Source: Otatea glauca
Lineage: Eukaryota; Streptophyta; Magnoliopsida; Poales; Poaceae
Direction: 5' to 3'
Assembly (NCBI GenBank): GCA_036346275.1
Contig: CM070720.1
Coordinates: 6,735,278-6,799,277 of the forward strand
DNA: 64,000 nucleotides
A model generated the notes under the pieces. The model was not told the origin of the DNA. It searched no databases and saw only the letters and a program-made list of their open reading frames with translations. Of this stretch, positions 11,690-25,300 are shown in pieces (positions within the stretch are counted from its first letter, which is position 1; every line of letters starts with the position of its first letter). A program made the position numbers and the translations under genes.

Positions 11690-12424
11690 ATGAGGATGAT
11701 CCATACCTATGGAGAGCGCACCGGAGGATACGCCGCGGAGTTATGGCGTATGATGCAGTTGCTCGGAGGTTTTGACAGACCACTGTATCGAGGGACTTTG
11801 GTGGTACGGGCAGGACTTGACGTCGCCTGGGATGTCAAGATCACAGTTTATGCTCGGGAGAGGACGAGGGCGAGCCGTCCTATCTACATCACGGTCAGGA
11901 GGTCTTCTTTTGAGGCCAGAATCCGAGAGACGGCACGACGAGCGTCGGCAGATTGTCCGCACTTACTCGCAGAGTTGGAGGACACCGTCTTTCGTCACCA
12001 TCCGCGTCGAGACAATCGTTTGGAGAGGATGGAGCTTGTAGAGGAGGGCGCCACTATCACCCACTGGCGAGGTACGTCATCGCCCGGGAGGATGCCTTGG
12101 ATGAGACGGTCCGGGAGTTGCGAGAGGACCCGCGCCGAGGTCACGAGGCGAGGATCCGGTGCGGGAGGGCTTAGCTCATTCCATGCGAGAAGATCCAGGA
12201 GTTGGAGATGGCTTTATGCGGACCGAGCCCGAGCGACCTGGAGTTACGATCCAAATCCGGAGGAGCAGAGCAGAGGCACGGTGCGAGCGAGCGGCCGGGA
12301 CGGTAGTCGATGGGGTCTTTTGCACCAGTGCGAGAGGTCACCAGGACCGGTTGCCCGGTGCGAGCACCCACGATGTATGCTCGGGAGCCGCGGCCGGGTT
12401 GGCTCGATGAGTGATCGAGTCTAG
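11690..12424 (+). pseudogene. Accessory ORF upstream of chromovirus gag (frameshifted)
   Basis: An open frame starts at ATG 11690. Its first about 115 codons (LLGGFDRPLYRGTL, WDVKITVYARERTRASRPIY, FEARIRETARRAS) look like a compact basic domain. After about 12040 the protein-like signal moves to another frame: HYHPLARYVIAREDALDE, then VRELREDPRRGHEARIR, and later EKIQELEMALCG, which looks like a coiled coil. The ORF therefore seems frameshifted, and the rest of the 735-bp open frame is probably non-native. I recall similar ORFs between the 5' LTR and gag of some grass gypsy elements but cannot name the family; no enzyme motif is visible. Function unknown. Confidence 0.5.
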
Positions 12425-12694
12425 TAGAGTATAGTGTCGAGACTCGAAGGTTGAGTCGCGTCTTTTCTTGAGTCACCATTAGGTGTGAGTCGTCATGGGT
12501 TCCTATGTTTGCTTACTTGTTCGGTTGTGAGTGTCTCGTATGCGTTGCATTGCCCTTAGGCACTTGTGAGCAACCATACCGCTTTATATTATATCAATAA
12601 AGTGGCTAAATAATTTAAGTTACACTGTTTCCCACATAAATTCTTCTACTTGTCTATGCTTTCTTCTTTTCTTAACCTTGGAAGCTTGCAGCAG

Positions 12695-13820
12695 ATGGTG
12701 AGGACACGTGGAAATGTTGGAGCCAGCGGAAGTGGAGCTAACCAGACGGATAACCAGAATGAAGAGCCGATTCCTCAACCACTGCAGTCGATATGCGAAC
12801 ACAGGAGCCTTCTTGATCGCCGGACTCAACTTATGAACACGATGGTTCAAACCATGCGCAGATATCCAACCAAGCTGCTGCGAATGTTCAAGTGGGGTAA
12901 CCATGGACCACACCCCTACTCAAGGTTGTCGGAGTTTATGAGAACCCGTCCACCTACCTTCTCGAGCAACGCCAATCCACCGGAGCGGACGATTGGCTAA
13001 GGACAATTGAAAGGAAGCGCACATTACCCAGTGTGTAGGACATGAGAGGGTACTCTATGCCTCTCATCAACTCGAAGGACTGCCGCGAGAATGGTGGGAA
13101 AACCTGCGCGGCTCATGAGGACCACGAGTATCACGTGGGAGGAATTCACCTCGACTTTCGCCCAGTACCATGTACCCGAGGGTATCATGGATCTCAAAAA
13201 GGAGGAATTCCGAAGCCTCAGCGGGGCGATCGGTGGCGATTACCTGAACAAATTCACCCAACTCGCACGCTACGCACCAGAGGACGTGGCTACGGATAAG
13301 GCAGACAATCCCGCTTCATGAAGGGATTGAATGCGGCTGCAGATGGGGACCGATCACCACACATTCCCGACGCCAAGAGCTAGTTAACAAAGCTCTTATC
13401 TTAGAGGACAAGCGCCAGAGTGGGATGACAACGAAGCGCAGAATGGCGCAACAAGGAGGTCGTCAAGGCGCAGAGAGGCGAGGGCGGCACCTCAGCGATT
13501 CATTCGGTACCAACCCTGAGGTAATGATAGGGCACCGCTGCCGCAAATTGCCCAATGGGTCGAATGTTCAGACTCTAGCGAAGCGTAGCGCAGGATGGAG
13601 GAACCTCTCGAGCGGTGGGAAGGCGTTGCTACCATTGCAATGAAATGGGGCATTTGCCAACAATTGCCCTAAGAAGGAGGTGTCACCCGGTCCGCTTTAA
13701 CTGGGAACACACGGCAAGGACTCCGCCAATCGTGAACGCGGGGCATCAACAGCACAACTCCATCCCAAGGAACCGCGACGAGGCCGAGTCAACCACATTC
13801 GACGGATGAAGTCCGGGACG
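12695..13820 (+). pseudogene. Chromovirus gag (capsid/nucleocapsid), frameshifted
   Basis: ATG 12695 starts MVRTRGNVGASGSGANQTDN. Capsid-type motifs then appear in different frames: LLDRRTQLMNTMVQTM, the ERVLYASHQLEG-like segment near 13040, and WEEFTSTFAQYHVPEGIMDL with LNKFTQLARYAPEDV (13130-13300). The zinc knuckle near 13625 reads CYHCNEMGH and then shifts by one base to a frame with NNCPKKEV, so the CCHC motif is split. At least three frameshifts exist. Gag packages element RNA into virus-like particles; this copy cannot encode an intact product. Confidence 0.85.
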
Positions 13821-13839
13821 CCACGGACGTTATCTTGGG

Positions 13840-16800
13840 TAAGTTCCTAGTAAACTCGATCAGCTCATCGCTTTATTTGATTCCGGAGCTTCGCATTCTT
13901 TTATTTCCCGAGATTTTGCTGTTCAAAATGATATGGAAATAGTGAATCTTAAATGTGTGCTCATAGTCCAATCCCCTGGATCAGAACTCCGATCTAAAGT
14001 AGGATGTTTTGGGGTAAGACTAATAATTAATGGAGTGGAGTTCCCAGCGAACTTAATCGTCCATAATACCCAAACCTTGGATGTTATCCTGGGAATGGAT
14101 TGGTTAACCAAACACAAGGCAGTGCTGGACTGCGGAAAAAGAGTCATATCGGTCGAGAGCCCGGATGGAAAGAAGATTAAGTTTGAAGCAAAATTAGTGC
14201 GGGAGGGACAATTGATGGTCAACAGCATGAAGACTGTCAGCTTAGAAGAAGTGCCCATAGTCAATGAATATCCGGATGTTTTCCCGGAAGATTTACCTGG
14301 AATGCCGCCAGATAGAGATATCGAGTTCGTGATAGAGCTGGTTCCAGGGACAGCTCCCATAGCTAAGAGACCTTACAGGATGTCCACAGAGGAATTGGTG
14401 GAAATGAAGAAGCAAATTGAAGAACTGCTGGAAAAAGGATTTATAAGACCTAGTTCATTGCCATGGGGAGCACCTGTCCTATTCGTCAAGAAGAAGGACG
14501 GGAGTTTTAGGATGTGTATAGACTATCGTGCACTCAATGATGTGACGATAAAGAATAAGTATCCTCTACCCAGGATCGATGATTTGTTTGACCAGTTGAG
14601 AGGAGCAGGAGTTTTCTCCAAAATTGATCTCCGATCAGGATACCATCAATTGAAGATCCGATCAGAGGATATTCCGAAGACTGCATTTTTGTCAAGATAT
14701 GGGCACTACGAGTTTACAGTGATGTCCTTTGGTTTGACAAATGCACCAGCATATTTCATGAACTTAATGAATAAGGTGTTTATGGAATACTTGGACAAGT
14801 TCGTCGTCGTATTCATAGATGATATCCTTATCTATTCCAAGACGAGCGAAGAGCACGCCGAGCATTTGAGGCTAGTCCTTGAAAAGTTGAGAGAGCAACA
14901 GTTGTTTGCGAAATTTAGCAAATGTGATTTCTGGAAGAATAAGGTTGAATTTCTTGGACACATAATGACCTGCAGCGGGAGTTGCGGTAGATCCAAAGAA
15001 AGTGGAGACGGTTCGCATTGGGAGCAACCCAAGTCGGTAACCCAAATCCGTAGTTTCCTTGGAATGGCGGGTATTACCGTCGATTCATCGAAGGATTCTC
15101 TACGATTCGAGACCTCTTACGCAATTGTTGAAAAGGAAAAGAAATTCTTATGGGCGCTGAGTGTGAGAAGAGTTTTCAGGAGTTGAAGAGGAGATTAACA
15201 TCGGCACCTGTACTAGTTTTACCTGATGTCCATTAAGGCTTCGACATCTATTGTGATGCATCGCGTCAGAGATTGGGATGTGTGTTGATGCAAAATAGGA
15301 AGGTAATCGCCTATGCATCAAGGCAATTGAGACCACACGAGGAGAACTATCCGACCCATGATTTGGAATTAGCTGCTGTGGTGCATGCACTAAAAATATG
15401 GCGTCATCATCTCATCGGAAATAGATGTGAAGTGTATACAGATCATAAAAGTCTTAAGTATATCTTCACGCAAGCTAACCTAAATATGAGGCAAAGAAGA
15501 TGGTTAGAGTTAATCAAGGATTATAATATGGGAATTCACTACCACCCTGGTAAAGCCAACGTGGTGGCGGCCAACGTGGTGGCGGACGCCTTGAGTAGAA
15601 AGAACCACAGTGTAAATATGCTGATGGAAACAAGTCAGGCAGAATTGTGTAAGGAATTCCAGAAATTAGAACTGGAAATAGTACCAGAAGGATTCCTAGC
15701 AACATTGGAAGTAAGACCTACCCTGGAAGATCAGATCAAGGAAGGGTAGAAAGATGATGATAAGATCAAAAGAATTAAGGGCAAAATGGATGAAGGCAAA
15801 GCAAAAGATTTCAAACTGGATGAACAAGGTACTATGTGGTTTAAAGAGCGCATTTGTGTACCGAACAAAAAGGAGTTGAAGCAGTTCATTCTAGAGGAGG
15901 CTCATGACTCCAAGTACTCAATTCATCCAGGAAGTGCGAAAATGTATCAAGATTTAAAGGAAAGATTTTGGTGGCCAAGCATGAAACGGGAAGTCGCCGA
16001 ATACGTTGCATTATGTGACATATGCCAAAGAGTCAAAGCTATGCACCAAGGGCAGCAGGCTATTACAACCCTTAAAGATACGAATGGAAATGGGAAGAAA
16101 TTGGTATGGATTTCATAACGGATTGCCCGTAACGCAAAGTGGATATGATTAGTATGGGTCATAGTGGATCGCTTAACCAAAGTGGCACATTTCATACCGG
16201 TAAAGACCACTTATTCCGGAGACCGGTTAGCAGAACTTTATATGGCACGGATCGTCTGCTTGCACGGAGTACCGAAGAAGATAGTATCAGACAGAGGTAC
16301 CCAATTTACCTCCAGATTTTGGGGTAAGCTACATGAAGCGATGGGAACTCGTTTGAACTTCAGTACAGCATACCATCCGCAGACAGATGGGCAAACTGAG
16401 AGAGTCAATCAGATATTGGAGGACATGTTGAGGGCATGTGCCTTAGCATATTCAACCTCATGGGACAAGTGTTTGCCTTATGCTGAGTTTAGTTATAACA
16501 ACAGTTATCAGGCGAGTTTACAGATGTCTCCATTTGAAGCTTTGTATGGTCGGTCCTGTCGCACACCATTGAATTGGAATGAGACAGGCGAACGACATGT
16601 CTTTGGACCAGACATTCTTCAGGAAGCGGAAGAACAGGTCATACGATCAGGGAAAGATTGAAGATTGCACAATCAAGGCAAAGAGTTATCGCGACAACCG
16701 TCGCAGGAACCGAGCTTTGATCCGAAGATTTTGTTTATCTTAGAGTAACGCCACTCAAAGGAGTCGAAGGTTCCATGCAAAGGAAGCTCGCACCCAGATA

Positions 16801-17161
16801 TGTCGGACCATTCAAGATCTTGAGCCGCAGAGGTGAAGTTGCTTACAGTTGGAGTTACCACAATCTTTGGCGGAGTGCATGATGTATTTCATGTATCACG
16901 AAGAAGTGTCTTGAGTACCGGAAGAGCAAACACTTTTGGAGGCAATTGGTGCAAGAAGATCGACTTACAAAGAACATCAGATGAAGATTCGGGCGTAATG
17001 GACGGAGAGACAAGGAACAAGTCAACACGTTTCTGCAGAGTTGGTGGAGCAACCACTCGGAAAGTGAATCCACGTGGAACGCCGAAGAAGATCGAAGGAG
17101 TTTCTAACCTATTTACGTCAGCGATACGAATCTCGGGGCGAGATTACATTAAGGGGAGGTT
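13840..17161 (+). pseudogene. Chromovirus pol: protease, RT, RNase H, integrase, chromodomain remnant
   Basis: The protease active site LFDSGA is at about 13873-13890. RT follows in the same frame through FRMCIDYRALN and the catalytic FIDDILIYSK (14812-14841). A frameshift near 14980 ends this frame. RNase H continues at about 15200-15600 (YASRQLRPHEENYPTHDLEL, TDHKSL). Integrase shows a zinc-binding region (CDICQRVK, about 16015-16040) and the core (WVI/VDRLTKVAHF, VSDRGTQFTS, YHPQTDGQTERVN) at 16164-16661. A chromodomain-like block (WSNHSESESTWNAEED) lies near 17045-17090. There are several frameshifts and stops and a 15-bp in-frame tandem duplication at 15555-15584. Pol reverse-transcribes and inserts the element; this copy is defective. 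Confidence 0.92.
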
Positions 17162-20100
17162 TGTAACACCTAATTTTTGCTCTAATTTAAAATTTGAAGT
17201 ATTTTTGATTTTGAGAAATTTTGGAAATTATTGAAATTTATTTGGAATTATTCAAATATAGCCTTTCATGAAAACAAATTAAACAAAGGAAAAGTTTTTG
17301 CAAAGTTTTATTGAAAATATTTTAATGGAGTTCCAAACATCTCAAAGTATTTTCCAGAATTTTTCTGGAATTTTTCAGATATTTTTACTACTTTCTTTGG
17401 CCAAAACTAATTTCCCGAATTATTTTTATTCGAAAAGGATTTAAAAATCCCGAGCGATTATGCAGGCCAAAATCGTTGGCGGCCCGAGATCGTGCTCGCC
17501 CACTCGTGACTCGCCCACGCAGCCCGCCCGCCAAACCCTAGCGCCGCCTAGCCCAAGCCGTCCGATCCGGATCGCACGCCTATGCGTGTGCCACGTCGCC
17601 CGTGTGCGTGAGCCTTCGGATCATCGCCGCACGAACGCACAGGATCACGCCACATCGCTTCGTCCCCGCGAGATCATCGGAGAGACGTGGGCCTTGATGG
17701 CCGTGACTTCCGCCGGCCGTTTCGCGCACGTCGAGGCAGCCCTTAAGTCCCCGTTGAAGGCGTCGTGCAGAGGCCTTCGCTCCGCATCTTTTGACTCCTC
17801 GCACGCACGCCGAGACTCCCTCTAGAGCCCGTGAGAGCTCGCCGTGGTGCCTTCCTTCGCCACCGTTGTTTTGCTTCCTCCCATCGTCGTCAGAGCCGCT
17901 CCGCGTGCTCGACCCTTCTGAGTTCACGAAGCCACCGCATCGAGTGGACCACTTCATCACGCCGAGAAGCCCCGCAGCGCGTTGCACATCGTCTTCATCA
18001 TCTCCGGCAAGATCTGCGCCATCGTGACATCGTCGCCAGCCCGAGCTTCGTCCACCGTCCGATCGCCGCCGAACGCACCAGATTCATCCACGTCGCCAAT
18101 CAACAGTAATCCTCATCTTCACCCCTCAGCCGTTTGATCTAATCAACGGTCTAGATTGCTTCGATTAGTTTCACGATTAGTTTATTTCAGCCGTTAGATC
18201 TAGATCGTAGGGTTTATTTTTTTTACCGCGTCGCGTAAAGGTCATAGCCGTCGGATGCGCGCCGGCTGCCTTGAATTGTGCCGCGTGTCGCGCCGCAGTA
18301 GGCTAGAGCCGATAGCCTTGGCTCATCGCGGCCGTCCGTTTGAAACGAGCGGATGAGATCGCACCGTGCATCGGGCCAGTCCTGTGTTCACGCGTGATGC
18401 GCGGAAACCGAGGAGTCAGCGCCGCCGTTTCTGTCGATGTCACCCGAGTAATCGTGACCATTCGATCTGGATCCAAGGGTCACGGTGAAGCCACGTGTTG
18501 GCTCCGCGATAGAGGTGAGGCGAAAAGTCGCATGAATCTCGGCCGTTCGTTTTAAATCAGAAGGACGACATTGAATCGAGTTTCGGCGATTAGTTTAGCG
18601 CCGCGTGTCGCGTTGGGATTGGCTGCGAGCCGTCGCGACGCCACGACTTGCGTCACCGGTGCACGAGAGCACGATGCCGCCGGTCCACGGTGGACCGAGG
18701 CCAACCCGTGGACCCGACCCATAGACGAGCGGCGTGGCGGCCTCGGGCGTGCCGCGTGTCGAGATGACGTCGCGATAGCGTCATATTTTTATATATATAA
18801 AAATATTTTGACCGAATTTCTTTTCTGGCTGACGTCATCATGGCGCGGTGCTGACGTCACAAATGCGAATTTCGGTGTAAAAATATTTCAGAAAAATCGG
18901 TTTTTCTTAATTTCGTATTTTGGATGTTATTCAAACTTCAAATGACTATAACTTTTGCATTTTAACTCGGTTTGGATGATTCAAATTTCTAAAAATTCAT
19001 AAAATTATGAGCTATTTAATGGTGAATTTTATTTGAATTTTGAGGTCATTTAGTCTTCTGTATTAGTTATTTATTGCATATTTTGTTTATGCAGCGTAGA
19101 CGCAAATTTGCTTAGGAAAGTTTCGAGGAAGATTTAGTCGCTCAAGACCAAGCTTGAACAAGACCAGCAACTCTTTGAAGGCAAGTGATGCTTTGATCAT
19201 TTTGATCCTAGATTTTAAAATGTAATTTATGCTTTGAAACTATGCATGCTAATTATTTAAAATGAAATTAAATTGATTTGGGATAATGTAGATAATCAAC
19301 CCATTTTGTTATGCCACCTTGAATTATTAATTGTATGACCTAAACCATTGTCACCCTAAGTTTGATTATATTAGTTGGATGCTAATATTGTGCCAACACG
19401 GGAGGCTAGACCGTGAGTAGATGCTTAGCCTTGCAACGAATCATGAGTGATCTTTCGGAAAAATGCTACAATACTGACTAAAGACATATTGAATGTATTT
19501 TGAAAAGTGGTGTGATGATGCCATATGATGAGATTGAGGTACCGCGACTGTGTGGTTCCGCATCGATGTGGAGTTATTCTTGGCATGTGTTGCACAATAA
19601 TCAACTCGGTGGGAAAAGATTTAGGCTAGGGCAAGTGGCAAGAGGTGTGTGCTGAGTGGGCTGTGTGGCATTGGGTTGATGAGTGATGTGAGTCTGTGTG
19701 CCACATTGGGTGTGTGCCATCTGTTGAGTGTTGGAGGTCTTGCTTTGGTCGATTAAGGACTTCACCTTGCAAGCCTTTGATCCGAGTCACCGTACAACCA
19801 CATATCCGATATGGGACATACCTAGTTGACTAGGGTTACGATATCTTTCCTCTAATACCTCGGGGTGACGATACGTGGGTGTATATCGTATGGGGAGCGC
19901 ACGTGCTACGGCTTGGTGCCCATCCAGCGGTGATTGGCGATCCTATACTTGGCTGTGTGAGGAAGTGATAGTGAAGGCAATCTGGAGAGGTTCTCTGGTT
20001 AAGGTAGAAGTTCTGAAAAGCTTTGTTACGGACAATCACCGTGTGGTGAGCGGTGTATCTTGTGGGTAAAGTGTACAACCTCTGCAGTGTCAAACTATTC

Positions 20101-20787
20101 GAATAGCCGTGCTCACGTATTGAGCATTGCTCGGGATTCTGATCAAGGAGTAGATTTTCATAAACAAAATGTGGGAAGGGTGGCTGTGTGCGGTGTTGGA
20201 AATGAGCTATTAAATTTGCGTCGAGAATCTTCAATGAAAAACCATTTGAGTTTAGTATTATTTATATCGTACCCTTTGCTTTAATCTAAACAAGATACTA
20301 GTTCAAAAATCTGCTTGATGCAAAAGAACCATTTAAGCCAATCCATTGGAATAAGTTTTGCATATAGTAATAGCGTTGCATTTTGTGCATTACTTGTTGA
20401 GTGCCTTGTGTACTCACCCCACCTTGCTTATCAAACCCAACATCGGTGGAGGAGTCTACACCGGCATGGGAGGAAGAGTACATCGAGGATGTGAGCAACT
20501 AGGGGCAAGCCCGATCGGTTACTGTGGCAAGATGAAGGCTTCCACGACCCTTTTATTTATGTTCATTGCTATTTCTTTACTTTGAATAATGTAAGCCTGT
20601 GTGGTGACTTATCGTAAGGAGACCATAAGGTCGTACAACTCGATTTATATACATGTTTGCACTATTTATTCTTATATCTTTGTGAATATGCGTAATGTGC
20701 AACCTCAGTATGATGTGTGTGCTAGCGTGATCCTGGACTGGCACAGAATACACAGAGGGTCCGGATTTGCAGATTCGAGTCCCGACA
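17162..20787 (+). repeat. 3' LTR of chromovirus (complete, 3626 bp)
   Basis: It begins TGTAACACCTAA right after the pol remnant and ends ...GAGTCCCGACA. Its full length matches, in reverse complement, the solo LTR at 22320-25929. The first 1.0 kb includes a GC-rich segment (17450-18110) whose open frames in both directions are not conserved as proteins. AT-rich sequence with conserved short motifs follows from about 18780. Confidence 0.92.
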
Positions 20788-22319
20788 GTCCCCCCCTTTC
20801 CTTAGCCGATCTAGAAGCCATTGAGCCCTTAGTGGCCACGGATTGTTATTTCTAGTCGGACACTTTCAATGCGTTTGTATTCCGCACCGGTCTTGTCGGC
20901 CCAACTCTCTTAGATGTAGCCCAACTATGCTGCTTAAGACCCGATGGGGATCAAATATCGGCTTATAGTGCCAAGCCTAGGTACAAGCTTATCAAGTCCA
21001 AAGGTGAAGGATGGGCTAAGTATATTACAAACAATAATAAGGTTAATGGGCTGGTATCGGACGAGGAGCATACTGCTTTTTTGAACCTTTGGTTAAACCG
21101 ATTTCTGTTCTGCGGTGCTTCTTTGGGACCAACCCAAGTATATCAAACCATAGCCGAGCAACTAGTAAAGGGTCGTCGGCTAGCACTTGGGAAAATGCTT
21201 TTAGGAGCAGTCTACCAGATGATGCATATAATAAGATGTCGGCTTTTTACTGGCTTCACAAGTTTCACTGTCGGAAATGTCGGAGGACCGCTCTGGTTTA
21301 TTCAGATCTGGCTATACTGCCTATTTAGCCGATCTTTTTAGCTGAATCCCTCTGAAGACACAGCGTTTCCTCGCAAAGATACTCTGGAAGGTATGGTGCC
21401 TCAGTTTACAGCCAGCCGATCTTATGGGGAGAGATTTATGAAGTGCTCCGGGAATGAGACAAAGGTGACACCTATCGGCTTCAAGAAATATTTGTCATTC
21501 TTCTTACAGCTTGACAATAATGAATTCAAACAAAATGACTTCTTCAGTTATACAAGTACAGCTAATTTCCCATAGCCTTCTTTTCTTCATTTAGATGCTG
21601 ATAGTGCTCTAATGCCACAAGATACCTTGGATTTGTTTAAGCTTTTTATTTCGCCAAGCATTTTGCACGTCGGCCTTCACACAAGAAATCAGACTGTTCA
21701 ACCTTCAATTGAATTCTACTGTCCGTCAGTTTATGCTAGCCAATTAGGCTTTGGTCATGTCATTCCGAGTCTGCCACTACTCGATCGGCTTCAACCAAGA
21801 GCCAGAGTCCGTAATGCAGTCGCGGCAAACCTTGTCCTTGAAATAGCCGACGAACTTCAGATTAAAGACTTGCCGCATTTTATACTGAAAAAACGTCGGT
21901 CAGAACGCTTTTCTTCTTGGTGGTTATCTATCGCAAAAGCGCTTTATTCTGATAAGACAGCATCAGCTATTGTCAATGAGTTTTTCCCAAATCTTCCTAA
22001 GCCGACAGTAGACACTAACAGCGATTCAAGCGATGAGACTAATTCTGCGGGGTATACTAATATAAGTCTTGTAGATATTGATGAGGTATTGGCCTGAATA
22101 TTTTCCTTTTATCCATTGGTTTTTGCCAGATACATTTTCTAATCACGTTTAATTTTCGTGATGCGGACCAAGGTACGCTTGCAAGAAGCACACTCTTGCC
22201 AATCGGGGCGTGGCCAAGGCAAAAACCACTCGGTCGTGGCCTCACTGGGTACATTTCGGGTACCCTAGGGATTCAAAGTCCGTCATTGTCGGACATTGAG
22301 AAAAAACAACCAAGTAAGT
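20788..22319 (+). pseudogene. Antisense ORF of Tat-like gypsy element, 5' part (plant-mobile-domain-like)
   Basis: This plus-strand frame is antisense to the gag-pol of the minus-strand gypsy element. It reads TGLVGPTLLDVAQLCCLRPD, then LNLWLNRFLFCGASLGPTQV, YQTIAEQLVKGRRLALGKML and, further on, PLLDRLQPRARVRNAVAANL. These resemble the plant-mobile-domain / 'putative gypsy type transposon' proteins that I recall from Tat-lineage elements. Damage includes frameshifts near 21230-21400 and a TAG near 21574. The start is missing because the chromovirus LTR abuts it. It probably has an intron ending at 22129 (TTTTTGCCAG) and a clear donor GTAAGT at 22314-22319. The role of such ORFs is unknown. 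Confidence 0.65.
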
Positions 22320-25300
22320 TGTCGGGACCCGAATCTGCAAATTCGGACCCTCTGTGTATTCTGTGCCAGTCTAGGATCACGCTAGCACACACAGTCTTAC
22401 AGGGTTGCACATCACAGACATTCACAACGATATAACAATAAATAGTGCAAACATTTATATAAACCGAGTTGTACGACCTTATGGTCTCCTTACAGATAGA
22501 TCAGTCACGCAGGGCTTACATTATTCAGAGTAAAGAAATAGCAGCGGAACATAAGTAAATATCGTGGAAGTCTTCATCTTGCCACAGGAAACCGATTGGG
22601 CTTGCCCCCTAGTTGCTCGGATCCTCCATGTACTCCTCCTCACACACTGGTGTAGACTCCTCCACTGATGTTGGGGTTGATAAGCAAGGTGGGATGAGTA
22701 CACAAGGCACTCAACAAGTAATGCACAGAATGCGGCACTAGTACTATATGCAAAGCTTATTCCAAAGGATTGGCTTAAATGGTTCTCTTGCATCAAACAG
22801 CATTTTTAAACCAATATCTTATTTAGTTTAAAGCAGTGGAACAGTTATAAGTAATACTATTTTCTTCAAATGGTTTTTCTTCAAAGATTCTCGGCACTGA
22901 CCTTATAGTTCATTTTCAATCGCACACACCACCCTTTACACATTTTGTTTATGAAGATCTACCCCTTGACTGTAATCCCCGAGCAATGCTCAATACCGTG
23001 AGCACGGCTATTCGAATAGTTTTGACACTCTGCAGAGGTTGTACACTTTACCCACAAGATACAGCCGCTCACCATACAGGTGATTGTCCGCAACAAAGCT
23101 TTTCAGGAACCTCTACCTTACCCAATGAACCTCTCTGGTATTACGCTCACTATCACTTCCCTCACACAGAGGCGAAGCATAGGACAGGTCAATCACCGTT
23201 GGATGGGCACCAAGCCGTAGCACAGGTACGCTCCCCCGTACAGATACACCCCCGTGCACTATCACCCTGAGGTATCAGAGGAAAGATGTCAGAACCCTAA
23301 TCAACTAGGTCTGTCCCATATCAGACATGTGGTTGTACAGGTGACTCAGATCAAAGGCTTGCAAGGTGAAGTCCTTAGCCCGACCAAGGCAAGACTTCCA
23401 ACACTCAACGATGGCACACTGACCCATTGTAGCACACAAACTCACAGCGCTCATCAACCCAATGCCACAGGCCCACCAAGCACCTGACCTCTTGCCACTT
23501 GCCCCAGTCTAAATCATTTCCACCCGGTTGATTTTTGTGCAACACATGCAACAATAACTCAACATCGGTATAGAACCACACAGTCTCCATACTTCAATTT
23601 CATCATGTGGCAATATCACCCACTTCCAAAATACATTCCATATTCCATTAGTCAATATTGTAGCATTTTTCCGAAAGATCATTCATGACTCGTTGCAAGG
23701 CTAAGCATCTATTCACGGTCTAGCCTCCCGTGTTGGCATCATATTATTATCCAACCAGTACAATCAACTTAGGGTGACAATGATTTAGGGCATACAATTA
23801 ATCATTTCAAGGTGACATAACAAAATGGGTTGATTAACTACATTATCCCAATTTAAATTAGCTTCATTTTAAATAAATAAGCATGCATAATTTCAAAGCA
23901 TAAATTACTTTTTAGAATCTGGGATCAAAATGATCAAAGCATCACTTGCCTTCAAAGGGTTGCTGGTCATGTTCCGAAGCTTGTTCTTGAGCGACGAATT
24001 CTTCTTCGAAACTTTCCGGCAAATTTGCGTCTACGCGTATAAACAAAATATGCAATAAATAACTAGTACAGAGGACTAAATGACCTCAAAAATTCAAATG
24101 AAATTCCTCATTAAATAGATCACAATTTTATGAATTTTTATAAATTTGAATCACCCAAATCCGAGTTAAAATGCAAAAGTTATAGTCATTTGAAGTTCGA
24201 ATAAAATCTGAAAATACAGAAATTAAGAAATCCGATTTTCCAAATTATTTTTATACTGAAAATTCGCATTTATGACGTCAGCATCGCGCCATGATGACGT
24301 CAGCACAGAAAAGAATATCGGCCGAAATATTTTTATATATAAAAATATTTATGACGTCAGCATGGCACGTGGCATGCCCAGAGGCTGCCACATCACTCCG
24401 GTCCATGGGCTGAGTCCACGGTTCGGCTCTGGTCCACCGTGGACTAGCAGCACTGTGCCCGTGCACCAGGTGACGCAAGCCGTGGCGTCAGCGACGATGC
24501 GCAGCCAATCCCGACGCGACACGCGGCAAAATCCAGACCGTTCGCTAAACCAACGGTCAGATCTCACTCCCGCACGGTTCGGTGATGCCTCGATTCCCGC
24601 ATGGCCACGCGTCATGCATCGAACGGTGCCCTCGGATCCAACGGCCAGCACCGCGCCGCCACTGCGACTCCTCGGTTTTATGCACGACACACGTCGACAT
24701 CGCGACGGCTCGTTCAAAATCGGCGGTCAGGATTTGGTCGTGTCTCGGTCAAAGCGCACACGTGTCTGCACGTGATTCGGTGGGGGCGCGGCGTCATCTC
24801 CGCCTCACGTTCAAATTTGAACGACACGGATCCGTGCGCCACAGATCAACCCACATCCGCCGTTTAGATCTAATCTAACGGCGCACGGTACCCGAGCTGA
24901 TTACTATTCATCAAGCTACGCGGCGCATTCTCACGCGTTCAAAAATGATCCAAGGGTTCGCATTAAATCTAGCCGCAAAACCTAGATCTAATCCCTACCG
25001 TACACATCAAAATCTAACGGTCACGATTCAATCTAAACATGTACAGAGGTGGAGGTGACGTGAACTCACCTACGCGGTGTGATGAGGATCGAGCGGTTGG
25101 CGCGGTTCGGCGAGGTTGGCGGCGAAGAAAGGAAGGTTGCGGAGCTGAGGAAGGCGACCTCGTCGGCGGCGTTATGGCGGCTCTCGGCGCGAAGAAATGG
25201 TTCCCTCAGCGCGGTTCGACTCGGTGAGCACTCCGGTGACCTCAAAGCAATGGACCGGGACGGCGAAGCAAGCGGTGAAAAACAGTGGCGGCGCAAAGAA

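Larger units (their letters stand above)
8874..20787 (+). mobile_element. Ty3/gypsy chromovirus (Tekay/Del-like) with 3.6-kb LTRs, 5' LTR truncated
   Basis: Order: truncated 5' LTR (8874-11492), PBS, accessory ORF, gag, protease-RT-RNase H-integrase with a chromodomain remnant, then a complete 3' LTR (17162-20787). The first about 1016 bp of the 5' LTR are missing compared with the 3' LTR, so the left TSD is lost. A third LTR of the family lies inverted at 22320-25929. The chromovirus call comes from the gag type, the RT and the degraded WSNHSESESTWNAEED block; Tekay/Del specifically is inferred from LTR size and gag style. Confidence 0.85.

Noticed and set aside
17460..18110. Arg/Ser/Pro-rich plus-strand frames looking like an exon
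   Set aside because: Part of the chromovirus 3' LTR and shared with the solo LTR; open only because of GC richness.
20788..22319. Host plant-mobile-domain gene
   Set aside because: It continues across two insertions to a stop just beside the Tat-like pol and lies in the position of known Tat antisense ORFs, so an element-borne ORF is the simpler reading.
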